Source of the DNA: Marinobacter fuscus
Lineage (GTDB): Bacteria > Pseudomonadota > Gammaproteobacteria > Pseudomonadales > Oleiphilaceae
DNA: 64,000 nt
NCBI RefSeq assembly: GCF_003007675.1
Contig: NZ_PXNP01000076.1
Location: 186,001-250,000 of the forward strand
Direction of reading: 5' to 3'
The notes beneath the pieces were generated by a model. The model was not told the DNA's origin. It saw nothing but the letters and a program-made list of their open reading frames with translations, and searched no databases. Position numbers and translations under genes: made by a program. Of this stretch, positions 39,473 to 48,536 are shown one piece after another. Position 1 is the first letter of the stretch; the number at the start of each line of letters is the position of its first letter.

Positions 39473-40114
39473 TCAGCTCTTTCCAGTCCAGTTGGTAAAG
39501 TTTTCCAGCAGTTGCAAACCAGCCCTGGCACTTTTTTCCGGGTGAAATTGCACTGCGAAGATGTTGTCTTTTCCCACCGCGGCCGCCAGGTCTACACCGT
39601 AACGGGTACGACCAGCCATGTCGGCATTGCCTTGGGCTTCGGCGTAGAAACTGTGTACGAAGTAGAAGCGGTCGCCATCAGGAATCTTCTGCCACAGCGG
39701 GTGGTCTTGCGAATGCCACACCTGGTTCCAGCCCATGTGCGGAACCTTCAGGCGTTCATCGCTCTCCCGGAGGTTGTCACCGAAATAACGGACTTCGGAT
39801 GGAAACAGGCCAATACCCTCTACCCCGCCGTTTTCTTCGCTGCGGGCCATCAGCGCCTGCATACCCACGCAGATGCCGAGGAACGGGCGATCCCGGGAGA
39901 CTTCACGAACCAGATCCACCACACCCAGGCGGTGCATTTCGGCCATGCAGTCGCGGATGGCGCCAACGCCGGGCAGAATTACCCGGTCGGCTTCGCGGAT
40001 TTTGGCGGCATCGCCGGTAACCAGTACGGTACTGTCCGGAGCCACGTGTTCCACGGCCTTGCGTGCAGAATGCAGGTTACCCATGCCGTAGTCGATGATG
40101 GCGACGGTCTTCAT
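39473..40114 (-). CDS. hisH: imidazole glycerol phosphate synthase glutaminase subunit HisH
   Basis: A 213-residue class I glutamine amidotransferase that supplies ammonia to HisF. The nucleophile cysteine is in [12 protein letters not shown]; the His and Glu of the triad lie in [10 protein letters not shown]. The oxyanion strand precursor VILPGVGA is present. Lies 30 bases after hisB; followed by 206 bases containing the hairpin repeat before hisA. Confidence 0.97.
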   Translation of the reverse strand: MKTVAIIDYGMGNLHSARKAVEHVAPDSTVLVTGDAAKIREADRVILPGVGAIRDCMAEMHRLGVVDLVREVSRDRPFLGICVGMQALMARSEENGGVEGIGLFPSEVRYFGDNLRESDERLKVPHMGWNQVWHSQDHPLWQKIPDGDRFYFVHSFYAEAQGNADMAGRTRYGVDLAAAVGKDNIFAVQFHPEKSARAGLQLLENFTNWTGKS

Positions 40115-40144
40115 GGTTTGTGAGTTTCCTTTGGTGACCGGGGG

Positions 40145-40738
40145 TTACAGGGCGCCTTTGGTGGAAGGCATGATGCCCGCCATGCGCTCGTCCATTTCGA
40201 TCGCCATGCGCAGTGCGCGGCCGAACGCCTTGAACACGGTTTCAATCTGATGGTGGGTGTTCTTACCTTTCAGATTGTCGATGTGCAGGGTCACCATGGA
40301 GTGGTTAACGAAGCCGTGGAAGAACTCTTCAAACAGATCAACGTCGAACCCGCCCACGCTGGCGCGGGTGTAAGGTACGTTCATGCACAGGCCGGGGCGG
40401 CCAGAGAGATCGAGCACCACGCGGGACAAGGCTTCGTCGAGCGGCACGTAGGCATGGCCGTAACGGCGGATGCCTTTTTTGTCGCCAACGGCCTGCTTGA
40501 ACGCCTGACCAAGGGTGATGCCGATGTCTTCCACGGTGTGGTGGTCATCGATGTGGGTATCGCCGTTACAGGTGACGCTGAGGTCAACCAGGCCGTGACG
40601 GGCGATCTGATCCATCATGTGATCAAGAAAAGGCACACCGGTGTTGAAGGTGGCCTGGCCGGTACCGTCGAGATCGATTTCTACCGTTACCTGGGTTTCA
40701 AGGGTATTGCGCTCTACCCGAGCCTTACGTTCAGCCAT
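40145..40738 (-). CDS. hisB: imidazoleglycerol-phosphate dehydratase HisB
   Basis: A 197-residue monofunctional dehydratase (no phosphatase domain). Metal-binding histidine motifs are [32 protein letters not shown] and the duplicated second set [15 protein letters not shown] with [17 protein letters not shown]. First gene of hisBHAF; a TATAAT-like box (minus strand, 40789-40794) lies 50 bases upstream. Confidence 0.97.
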   Translation of the reverse strand: MAERKARVERNTLETQVTVEIDLDGTGQATFNTGVPFLDHMMDQIARHGLVDLSVTCNGDTHIDDHHTVEDIGITLGQAFKQAVGDKKGIRRYGHAYVPLDEALSRVVLDLSGRPGLCMNVPYTRASVGGFDVDLFEEFFHGFVNHSMVTLHIDNLKGKNTHHQIETVFKAFGRALRMAIEMDERMAGIMPSTKGAL

Positions 40739-40842
40739 GGAGACTCCGTGATAAAAACTGGCACGCTGCCAAATACGATGATCCGTGGATTATACCTATT
40801 AACGCAGCCGGAGTCCCGCCACCGAACGTAATGCCGGTTTCC

Positions 40843-41304
40843 TCAGAAGGCTTGCTTGAGGTTGTTCATGTAGGTATCGACCAGGCTGTTGAACTCGTGC
40901 TTGATCACCGGGCTGATGGCCAGCTTGAGAAGACTCGGCAGGGGTACGGTAAGTTCAGCGCTGGTCTGGAATTTCAGCGTGGTGAGGTTGTCGTCTTTGC
41001 GGGTGATTACCCAGGAGCCGCTGACCACGCCATTGCCCTCGCCTTTAACCGGCGTCCAGGAAATAGTTCCCGCGTCTTTGTCTGCGTGATAAGTGCAGGC
41101 ATAAACAGACTGGATGGCATGCTTGTCTACGCCTACCTTTTCCATTTCCCAGCGATAGGCGTTATCGCCAAGATCGACCAGCTTATCCACTTTCGGAAAG
41201 TGGCTGGCGGATTTTGGGACATCTGCCAGCAAATCGAAGACTTCATCATAGCTGGCCGGGATATCGAGATTCCGGTTCAGCTCAATGGATACAGTAATGG
41301 CCAC
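40843..41304 (-). CDS. SRPBCC/CoxG-like polyketide cyclase-fold protein
   Basis: A 153-residue START-fold protein with the opening helix DIPASYDEVFDLLADVPKSASHFPKVDKLVDLG, strand YRWEMEKVG, and C-terminal helix KLAISPVIKHEFNSLVDTYMNNL. It resembles coenzyme Q-binding/CoxG-type SRPBCC proteins; ligand and role are unknown. It lies upstream of hisB on the same strand with a 104-base gap, and is divergent from asmA across 196 bases. Confidence 0.78.
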   Translation of the reverse strand: MAITVSIELNRNLDIPASYDEVFDLLADVPKSASHFPKVDKLVDLGDNAYRWEMEKVGVDKHAIQSVYACTYHADKDAGTISWTPVKGEGNGVVSGSWVITRKDDNLTTLKFQTSAELTVPLPSLLKLAISPVIKHEFNSLVDTYMNNLKQAF

Positions 41305-41500
41305 AGCCGACTCCTTTTTGTGCTTATTAGTGCCACGGGAACATGCGTTCCCACGAAAATTTGCAAGCTATTCTGACCCAAGACTAACGCATTGTCATAC
41401 TCCTGCGGTGTTAATTTGCTAACCCTGCGTTATCCTTTCGGTTATTCATTTAGTAAAACCCAGGGCACCGGCCCACCGACGAAGAAAAGGAAAGCCCGTC

Positions 41501-43774
41501 ATGAAAGCTGTCCGCTATGTCATTTATGCCATTCTGGCACTTCTGTTGCTGGTTGTTGCCGCCATCGTGATTGCCGTTGCGGTGATAAACCCGAACGACT
41601 ACAAGCCACAGATCGAAGCCGCTGTTGAAAAGCACACCAATCTGGATCTGATTCTCGAAGGCGACATCGGCTGGTCGTTCATTCCTCTGGGCCTTGAACT
41701 GAACAAGGTTGAAGCAACGCTGGGCGGCGAGCGCTTTGTCGCCCTGGAGCAAATGATTGCCCAGATCGATTTCTGGTCACTTATTGCCATGTCTCCGCGG
41801 GTGAACACCTTCCTGCTGAACGGGCTGGATGCACACCTGGAGGTCGACAAGCAAGGCCAGGGTAACTGGGGCCGGATTATGACTGAGACCGCTGCAACAG
41901 GGACCGAGAGCGAAGCCCAGACACCAGCCGAAACGGAAGCTGCTGAACCGGCGCCCGAGTCCGGCGATGGCAAAGCGCTGAACTTCAACATCGAGAATGT
42001 TGAAATCAGCAACGCCAACGTGCATTACAACGATCTGAGCACCGGCCAGTCGGTGACTCTGGAAGATTTCACCGTACTCGCCAGCAACATCACCCTGGGC
42101 TCGGAGTTCCCGCTGGAAATCCGCTTTCGGGTGGAAACCAGCCAGCCGGAGTTCGCCGTGGACGGCAACATCCGTGCCCGCCTGCAGGCCAACCAGGCGC
42201 TAAACGATTTCACCATGGCCGGGCTGAAAGCCGTGTTCGATATGAGTGGCGAACCCTTCGGCGGCAAATCTGTCACCGCAGAACTGGCAGGCGCCCTGGC
42301 CGCCAATCTTGAGAATGAAACCGCGTCCCTGACCGGCCTGACCGCCAGCCTGGCTAACCTGAAGCTGAACGCAGACCTGAACGTAAAGGGCTTTGGCGAC
42401 AAACCGGCGCTGAATGGCCAACTGGCTATCGCCGGTTTTTCGCTGAAAGCGCTGCTTGAACAACTGGGCCAGGCGACCATCGAAACCAGCGACCCGGGCG
42501 TACTCGAAAACATTGCCCTGAAAACCAAGCTGGGCGGCAAACCTGGCGTGATTGCGCTGTCGGATCTGGCGATTACGCTGGATGACACTCAATTCAGTGG
42601 TGGCGGCAGCTACACCCTTGGCAACGGCGCTCTGATATTCGACCTGAATGGCGATAAGCTAAATGCCGACCGCTACCTGCCACCTGCCGCCGAAGAAGAG
42701 GCAGCCGCAAGCTCAGACAGTACCGAAGCACCCACCACCGCGGCCAATACACCCGAGACCGACCTGCTGCCGCTGGAAACCCTGCGCAGCCTGCTGCTGG
42801 ACATCGACTTCGGGCTCGGTGAGCTGATAGTCAGCAACCTGACCATCAACGACATCAAGGCCAGCACCACGGCTAAAGGCGGCCTGGTGCAGGTTGACGA
42901 ATTCAGCGGCCAACTCTACAACGGCAGCTTCGGTGCCACCGTGGCCATAGACGCCCGCAGCGATGACCCCAAGTGGCGCGTCCGTTCCGACGTAAGCAAC
43001 GTACAAACCCTTCCCCTGCTGACAGATCTGGCAGAAGTCGACATGCTTTCCGGCGGCGCCAATCTCAAAGTTGCCCTGGGCACCAGCAGTAATCGTATGT
43101 CCACCTTGCGCAGTAACGCCAAGGGTGAAATCAGCTTTAATCTGGCGGAAGGCGAGTTCCGCCGCATGAACCTGACGCGCATGGCCTGCCAGGGTATCGC
43201 ACTGGCGAACCGGGAAAGCCTGACCACAACAGACTGGGGCGAGACCACACCCTTCAACGATATGCGCGGCACCCTGGTTATCGACGGCAACACGCTGAAT
43301 AACACAGATCTGTTGGCAGCACTGGCAGGCATGCGCCTTGAGGGCAATGGCACGGTAGACCTGCTGGCAAGTAAACTCGACTACGAGGCAGGCCTGCGGA
43401 TTGTAGGGGAGATTCACCGGGATCAAGCCTGCCGCGTAACTGAGTACGTTGAAAACGTTGTAATTCCGGTAGAGTGTCGCGGTAATTTTGTTGAAGACCC
43501 GGCGGGCCTGTGCTCGTTCGATGGCTCGCGCTTCCGCGATACCCTGAAAGACATTGCTGCCAACGCCGCCAAGATCAAAGCCAAAGAAGAACTGGATCGG
43601 GCAAAAGAAAAAGCCGAGAAAGAACTTGAGCGGGCCAAGGAGAAGGCTGATGAAAAGCTTGATCGCGCAAAAGAAAAGGCAGAAGAAAAAGTGCAGGAAA
43701 AACTGAAAGAGAAGCTCAGCGGCGAGTCCGGTGAAAAAGTGAAAGATGCTTTGAAGGGCCTTTTCAAGCAATGA
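41501..43774 (+). CDS. AsmA-family protein with charged coiled-coil tail
   Basis: A 757-residue bacterial bridge-like lipid transfer/AsmA family protein. One N-terminal transmembrane helix (LALLLLVVAAIVIAVAVI) is followed by the AsmA start NPNDYKPQIEAAVEKHTN and GDIGWSFIPLGLELNKVEA, long beta-rich repeats, and the AsmA C-terminal domain (GANLKVALGTSSNRMSTLRSNAKGEI, then GTVDLLASKLDYEAGLRIVG). Two low-complexity linkers (Glu/Ala/Thr) interrupt the beta part. The tail (about 695-745) is an 11-residue repeat of the type ELDRAKEKAEK. Role: envelope lipid homeostasis (family). Overlaps mutY by 4 bases. Confidence 0.9.
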   Translation: MKAVRYVIYAILALLLLVVAAIVIAVAVINPNDYKPQIEAAVEKHTNLDLILEGDIGWSFIPLGLELNKVEATLGGERFVALEQMIAQIDFWSLIAMSPRVNTFLLNGLDAHLEVDKQGQGNWGRIMTETAATGTESEAQTPAETEAAEPAPESGDGKALNFNIENVEISNANVHYNDLSTGQSVTLEDFTVLASNITLGSEFPLEIRFRVETSQPEFAVDGNIRARLQANQALNDFTMAGLKAVFDMSGEPFGGKSVTAELAGALAANLENETASLTGLTASLANLKLNADLNVKGFGDKPALNGQLAIAGFSLKALLEQLGQATIETSDPGVLENIALKTKLGGKPGVIALSDLAITLDDTQFSGGGSYTLGNGALIFDLNGDKLNADRYLPPAAEEEAAASSDSTEAPTTAANTPETDLLPLETLRSLLLDIDFGLGELIVSNLTINDIKASTTAKGGLVQVDEFSGQLYNGSFGATVAIDARSDDPKWRVRSDVSNVQTLPLLTDLAEVDMLSGGANLKVALGTSSNRMSTLRSNAKGEISFNLAEGEFRRMNLTRMACQGIALANRESLTTTDWGETTPFNDMRGTLVIDGNTLNNTDLLAALAGMRLEGNGTVDLLASKLDYEAGLRIVGEIHRDQACRVTEYVENVVIPVECRGNFVEDPAGLCSFDGSRFRDTLKDIAANAAKIKAKEELDRAKEKAEKELERAKEKADEKLDRAKEKAEEKVQEKLKEKLSGESGEKVKDALKGLFKQ

Positions 43775-44835
43775 CCGACCGCTTCGCCGAACGACTGCTA
43801 GATTGGTACGACCAGCACGGCAGGCACAACCTGCCGTGGCACCACAACCGCAATGCCTACCGGGTTTGGGTGTCGGAGATTATGCTCCAGCAAACCCAGG
43901 TAGCTACCGTTATCCCCTACTTCCAGGCCTTCATGGCACGCTTTCCCAGCGTGCAGAGCCTGGCAGACGCACCGGTGGACGATGTGCTCAGCCACTGGTC
44001 CGGCCTTGGTTACTACGCCCGCGCCAGAAACCTGCACAAGGCCGCAATTCAGGTATGCGAACAACATAGTGGCGAGTTCCCCGCCGACCAGGAACAACTG
44101 GAAGCCCTGAGCGGCATCGGCCGCTCGACCGCCGCTGCGATCATTGCCCAGGCCTTTGGCGAACGCGCCACCATACTGGACGGCAATGTGAAACGGGTTC
44201 TCGCCCGCTACCACGCCGTTCCCGGCTGGCCGGGCCAGACAGCGGTACTCAACCAACTGTGGCAGCACGCCGAAACACACACCCCGGATACCCGGGTGCG
44301 CGACTACACCCAGGCCATCATGGATCTCGGAGCTCTGGTGTGCACCCGCAGCAAACCGGATTGCGACCACTGCCCTTTGCAACCCGGCTGCAAGGCCCGT
44401 GCCCGCAACGAAATGCGGCTTTACCCGGGCAGCAAACCGAAAAAAGACAAACCCGAAAAAACCACCTGGATGCTGATTCTGGAAGACACAGAAGGCCGCG
44501 TACTGCTGGAGCGACGCCCGCCCACAGGTATCTGGGGCGGCCTATGGAGCCTGCCGGAACTTGACCCGGCGTACGGAGCGGAAGAACTGCAGGAGGCCTG
44601 CAGCCGGGAGCTCGGGTTGAACTGCCACACCCCGGAACTGATTACCGGCTTTCGGCACACCTTCAGCCACTACCACCTGCACATACAACCAGCCCGACTG
44701 CCGGTTAACCGCGCCAGCGCCGTGGCTGATGCCGATAACCGGCGCTGGCTGCACCGCGATGAAGCCCTCACCCTGGGCCTGCCCGCACCCATACGCACCC
44801 TGCTGACAGAACCTGAACAGGCCCGCCTGTTGTAA
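43771..44835 (+). CDS. mutY: A/G-specific adenine DNA glycosylase MutY
   Basis: A 354-residue base-excision repair enzyme that removes adenine opposite 8-oxoguanine. The catalytic Glu36 is in VWVSEIMLQQTQV; the helix-hairpin-helix ALSGIGRSTAAAI and Asp in ILDGNVKRVLARY follow. The [4Fe-4S] cluster cysteines are in VCTRSKPDCDHCPLQPGC (C-x6-C-x2-C-x5-C). The C-terminal NUDIX-like domain for 8-oxoG recognition begins about residue 225 (GIWGGLWSLPE). The start overlaps the asmA stop (ATGA), so they are cotranscribed. Confidence 0.96.
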   Translation: MTDRFAERLLDWYDQHGRHNLPWHHNRNAYRVWVSEIMLQQTQVATVIPYFQAFMARFPSVQSLADAPVDDVLSHWSGLGYYARARNLHKAAIQVCEQHSGEFPADQEQLEALSGIGRSTAAAIIAQAFGERATILDGNVKRVLARYHAVPGWPGQTAVLNQLWQHAETHTPDTRVRDYTQAIMDLGALVCTRSKPDCDHCPLQPGCKARARNEMRLYPGSKPKKDKPEKTTWMLILEDTEGRVLLERRPPTGIWGGLWSLPELDPAYGAEELQEACSRELGLNCHTPELITGFRHTFSHYHLHIQPARLPVNRASAVADADNRRWLHRDEALTLGLPAPIRTLLTEPEQARLL

Positions 44836-44947
44836 CCGAAAGGTTTGTCCTACCGAAATGCACACACCGGCGGGCAAGCTGACTCAAGCCAAAGCGGCGC
44901 CGGGTCTGCTATCATGACCGCACACAAAAACCTGCACAGGAGCCGAC

Positions 44948-45220
44948 ATGAGCCGCACTGTATTCTGCCGTAAATACCAGAAAGAAATGGAAGGCCTGGC
45001 CATGCCCCCGATGCCCGGCCCCAAAGGCCAGGACATCTACGACAACGTCTCCAGAACCGCCTGGGAAGAGTGGCAGAACCAGCAAACCATGTTGATCAAC
45101 GAAAAGCACCTCAGCCTGATGGACCCAAACACCCGCAAATATTTGCAGGCCCAGATGGAGCACTTCTTCAACAACGAGCCTTTCGACCAGGCTGAAGGCT
45201 ACGTTCCGCCTGAAAAATGA
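44948..45220 (+). CDS. yggX: probable Fe(2+)-trafficking protein YggX
   Basis: A 90-residue protein of the YggX family, linked to iron-sulfur protection from oxidants and often following mutY. Family features: [26 protein letters not shown] at the N-terminus, with the conserved Cys7, and [28 protein letters not shown] precedes the ATG by 5 bases. 112 bases after mutY. Confidence 0.95.
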   Translation: MSRTVFCRKYQKEMEGLAMPPMPGPKGQDIYDNVSRTAWEEWQNQQTMLINEKHLSLMDPNTRKYLQAQMEHFFNNEPFDQAEGYVPPEK

Positions 45221-45280
45221 GCCATTTGATCAAGGCCCGAGCAACACAAAGAAACTTCTGAAAATTTTTGCCAACCGGCC

Positions 45281-45309
45281 TTGACTCCCAAACCCTAAAC
45301 CGGTTTAAT
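45281..45309 (+). promoter_or_regulatory. tRNA-Phe promoter
   Basis: TTGACT (45281-45286), exactly 17 bases, then TTTAAT (45304-45309), followed by a GC-rich discriminator (AGCGCCCC) as is usual for stable RNA promoters. The tRNA begins 30 bases beyond. Confidence 0.7.
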
Positions 45310-45339
45310 AGCGCCCCGTTGGAGCACACAGCTCAACAC

Positions 45340-45415
45340 GCCCGGATAGCTCAGTTGGTAGAGCAGAGGATTGAAAATCCTCGTGTCGGTGGTTCGATTC
45401 CGCCTCCGGGCACCA
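45340..45415 (+). tRNA. tRNA-Phe (anticodon GAA)
   Basis: A 76-base cloverleaf: acceptor stem GCCCGGA pairs with TCCGGGC (45405-45411), D-loop AGCTCAGTTGGTAGAGC, anticodon arm GAGGATTGAAAATCCTC with GAA at 45373-45375, T-arm with GGTTCGATTCC, and an encoded ACCA end (45412-45415). Its 3' end is the boundary between core chromosome and the metal-efflux region, a common integration point for islands. No integrase lies next to it in this window. Confidence 0.97.
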
Positions 45416-45898
45416 CTCCTTCCCTCCAATCAATAACTTAGGAGGGATTTAGGAGTTGTCCCATCATTAGTCCCCACATCCCAGATTTGCTTAGAAAACA
45501 CTCAGACATTGACCGAGTGCAATCTTTTCGTACTCCTTCACGAAGTTAGCTCTGTACAACCAAATCTTCCGTAACCGCCTGTTTTGCATCTCCATTCAAC
45601 CATAAAGTCGCTCTCCAGCCAATTCCTTGGCCAAACGGCGCGATCGTCTGCCTTAGGCGCGAAACCTCTAAAAAGAAGTAACTTTACGGAGCGATGCTGC
45701 GAAATGCGGTCCTGGTCTCGCCAAACATACTGTGGTCGGAGGTTGGAGTTAAAACTTGGCCGCTAGGGTCGCAAAGCGAACATTCAGGAAGGTTCATGAG
45801 TTTTGGTCCAAGTGGTTTTTTCGAGTCTTCGGGCATTTGGAATGGAACTTTCTGGTGCTATCCAAAATGCCCGAAGACTTGACCATTGAATTACCTCT
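45416..45898. other. 483-base non-coding stretch at the island edge
   Basis: No convincing gene. Directly after the tRNA a C/T-rich arm CTCCTTCCCTCC (45416-45427) faces GGAGGGATTTAGGAG (45441-45455), an imperfect inverted repeat. A 34-residue frame on the minus strand (45491-45595; MEMQNRRLRKIWLYRANFV...) has protein-like composition but no family. A 15-base inverted repeat follows at 45824-45879. The stretch looks like debris of a lost mobile element. Confidence 0.5.
45824..45879. repeat. 15-base inverted repeat at the island edge
   Basis: AGTCTTCGGGCATTT (45824-45838) and AAATGCCCGAAGACT (45865-45879) are perfect inverted arms around 26 bases, with additional pairing outside (GAG/CTT) and inside (GGA/TCC). 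T6 lies before the left arm, not after the structure, so it is not a terminator for either neighbour. It could be an attachment or transposon-end sequence. Confidence 0.55.
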
Positions 45899-46978
45899 TT
45901 AATTTAACGCATTGATAGTACGCACCGGTATCAGGGCTTCGTATCCGGCCGAGGCACTATATAGATCACGGATCACCCCAGCTCGACGGAGTTTGACCCC
46001 AGTAAGCTGTCTTGCGCTATTTATTGCGTCCTCCAGTCTGCCAGTGCCACTGGCCAGCTCGTTCAGACTGGCTTCCCAGTGCGCGCGCTGGTTTGGCAAG
46101 TGTCGCTCGTTGAGGATGTTCAGGCGACCATGGCCGGCCTCAACGCTTGCCCTCAGTTTAGCGATCGAAGCCCGCCATTCCCGCTGAGCCTGAGTGGCCA
46201 GCCATCGTTTTTGTGAGGCTTCGGCAGTCGCCTTTCGAACGGCGCTGTGCTGGCGCTGCCCACTAAATGGAATCCGAACGCCAATGCCGACGACCCAACG
46301 TTTTCTCTCGTCAGCCCACAGGCTGTTATAGCCGGCATTAGCTGTGAACGTAGGTCTACGATCGACTTCGGCAACATCCAGCCGCGCGCGCGCCTCGGCT
46401 TCCCTTGCCTCGGCTGCCCGAATCAGCGGATGATCTGGTTCCAACTGTCCATCGGCGAACAGAAGCGTTTCAGATGCCTCCGTCAGTTGCAAACTGGCCC
46501 CCGTCGGACGACGCCCAAGCAGAGGAATCAGGTCGCTGGCTAGCCCGGCCTTTTCCGCTTGCAGCTCTACTAGTCTGGCATCTAGAGTGTCCAACTCCGT
46601 TTTGACCCTGAGCATTTCACTTTGCGAGCCGATGCCATAGTCAAGCCTCTGTTCCGTTACGGTGGCCAGTTGCTCTACCAAAGCGCGTGTCTCATGATGG
46701 AGATTGATCGCTTCATTGGTATACCACCAATATGCATACGCCTCCTTAACGCGAGCTGTCAGCTGCCTTATTAGCCACTGAGTCTCCTGCTGGGCGGCAA
46801 GCATTCCGGCCTCCGCTGCCTTGCGAGACGCCGACAGATGATCCGGCCAGGGCAGCTGCTGGCTTACCTCAAAGCGATGCCCAACTGTATTAGGTCCCTC
46901 TAGAGTTTCAGGCGCAATGCCATACTTGATGACCGGGTCGGCCCAAGTATCTGAGCCCTCCACTTTGGCTTCTGACAT
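45899..46978 (-). pseudogene. 5'-truncated TolC/CzcC-type outer-membrane efflux protein
   Basis: About 360 residues of an outer-membrane factor of metal RND systems: WADPVIKYGIAPETLEGPN, FEVSQQLPWPDHL, the helical RLDYGIGSQSEMLRVKTELDTLDARLVELQAEKA, and the second half with RRPTFTANAGYNSLW and VGIGVRIPFSGQRQ. The signal peptide and first about 50 residues are missing: the frame runs on into bases that are antisense to the neighbouring kinase's first helix. No ribosome binding site precedes the first usable ATG (46978). Without a signal peptide it could not reach the outer membrane. Confidence 0.65.
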
Positions 46979-47010
46979 TTCGGCGACAGATCTTTGCGCG
47001 CCCAGGCACC

Positions 47011-48327
47011 TTGCTTTTATTGCTACTGCCAGCGGGCATTGCGCTAATGGGGCTTGCATGGCTGGTTCACGGCCTCTTACTGGACCGGATGTCCCGGGAA
47101 TTCGTCGAGACACGTCTCAAGGATGAGGTCGCCTTTCTGGAGCATCAGATTCGTGATTCTGGCGGTCAATTGGACAGTCTCCAGACTGGTGACTATTTTC
47201 AGGAAGTCTTTCACCACGCCTTCGCCATACATTCTCCGTCCAGAACGATCATTTCCCCGGATTCCTGGGCACCGGTGTTAACGTCGTTAATAGAATCAGC
47301 AAAGGATGGGACCGTTCGTGTTCGGGATGCGGACACCGTCGAAGGCCCAAAGAGCATTCTTGCGTACCGAAAGTCGTTCCGGATCGGCGATACGCCGATT
47401 GTAGTGATCGTGTCCGAGGATCTTGGCGCACTGAAACGCAGCCAGGCAGAGTTGCACGGGTGGACGGCCATCGTCTCTATTCTGCTGATTCTGCTGTTGG
47501 TCGTTGTGATCTGGTTCGGTATCAATCTGTCCATGCGCCCTGTCGTCGAACTGAAGGCCACGCTGAAGCGACTTCAGGATGGCAAGGTCTCGCGGATTCA
47601 TGTCCAAGCACCTGAGGAATTTCGACCGCTGGTCCAGCAGCTCAACCAATTGCTCGACTCGCTGGATCAACGCCTGGAACGATCAAGGGATGCGCTGGCG
47701 AATCTGTCTCACAGCGTCAAAACCCCCATTGCGGCCGTCCGGCAGATTCTTGAGGACACCAGTCGTCCGCTCTCCAACGATCTCCGCCTTCAGATGACCG
47801 CGAGACTCAATGACATCGACAAACAGCTTGAAGCCGAGATGCGCCGAAGTCGCTTTGCAGGGCCACAGGTTGGGAAAAGCGCTTACCCTCTGAAACAGGC
47901 ACGGGATCTAGTCTGGATGCTGGGGCGACTATACCCGGAAAAGTCCTTTGAACTGTCGAGCTCCCTGCCGGAGGACGCCCGCTGGCCGATCGAGGAGCAC
48001 GACCTGAATGAAATCATGGGCAACCTTCTGGACAATGCAGGCAAATGGTCGGAACGATGCGTGGAGCTGTCACTCGTTCAACACTCCGGAAATCTGCAGA
48101 TCGGCGTAACAGACGATGGGCTCGGCGTCGCGGACGCTGAAATCGGCAATCTGGGTCGACGGGGGTTGCGGCTGGACGAGCAGACCCCAGGCCATGGCCT
48201 TGGGCTGGCGATTGTTCGAGAAATTGTCGAACGCTACAGTGGAACCCTCAACTTCTCACCTGCTCCGAAAAGTGGGTTGTCCGTGATAGTTGACCTTCCC
48301 AGGGCGGTCCCGGTGATCAATCGTTGA
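47011..48327 (+). CDS. sensor histidine kinase, 5'-truncated
   Basis: About 438 residues from TTG 47011: TM1 (LLLLLPAGIALMGLAWLVHG), a periplasmic sensor of about 120 residues, TM2 (VSILLILLLVVVIWFGI), HAMP-like linker, dimerisation helix with His234 in ANLSHSVKTPIAAV, and an ATPase domain (N box EIMGNLLDNAGKW, VTDDGLGV, GHGLGLAI). It is PhoQ-like in order. The frame is open upstream to a stop near 46933 with no ATG, and its 5' end abuts the truncated efflux gene in the opposite direction. Native start and promoter appear lost. No response regulator precedes it; the one at 48537 follows by 210 bases. Confidence 0.7.
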   Translation: MLLLLLPAGIALMGLAWLVHGLLLDRMSREFVETRLKDEVAFLEHQIRDSGGQLDSLQTGDYFQEVFHHAFAIHSPSRTIISPDSWAPVLTSLIESAKDGTVRVRDADTVEGPKSILAYRKSFRIGDTPIVVIVSEDLGALKRSQAELHGWTAIVSILLILLLVVVIWFGINLSMRPVVELKATLKRLQDGKVSRIHVQAPEEFRPLVQQLNQLLDSLDQRLERSRDALANLSHSVKTPIAAVRQILEDTSRPLSNDLRLQMTARLNDIDKQLEAEMRRSRFAGPQVGKSAYPLKQARDLVWMLGRLYPEKSFELSSSLPEDARWPIEEHDLNEIMGNLLDNAGKWSERCVELSLVQHSGNLQIGVTDDGLGVADAEIGNLGRRGLRLDEQTPGHGLGLAIVREIVERYSGTLNFSPAPKSGLSVIVDLPRAVPVINR

Positions 48328-48536
48328 CCCGGCCACCTGGTATGTGGTTAAGCGATCACATGTGGATAGTGTTTGTATAGAAAACTTTCCTCACCGTAAT
48401 GCCTTTTTCAAGCTAGATTCAGCTTCGTCTGTTGTTATAGCGGGTCGCTTGAAGTCCGGTCTCTTAGCTAATTTTGATTTGCTCTCGAGAAGGGCGACAG
48501 CCACAATTTTCCAACATCCAGAGACGGCGCTTATAG

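Noticed and set aside
45491..45595. A 34-residue frame behind the tRNA as a real gene
   Set aside because: Too short, no family, weak start; kept only as a remark in the intergenic entry.
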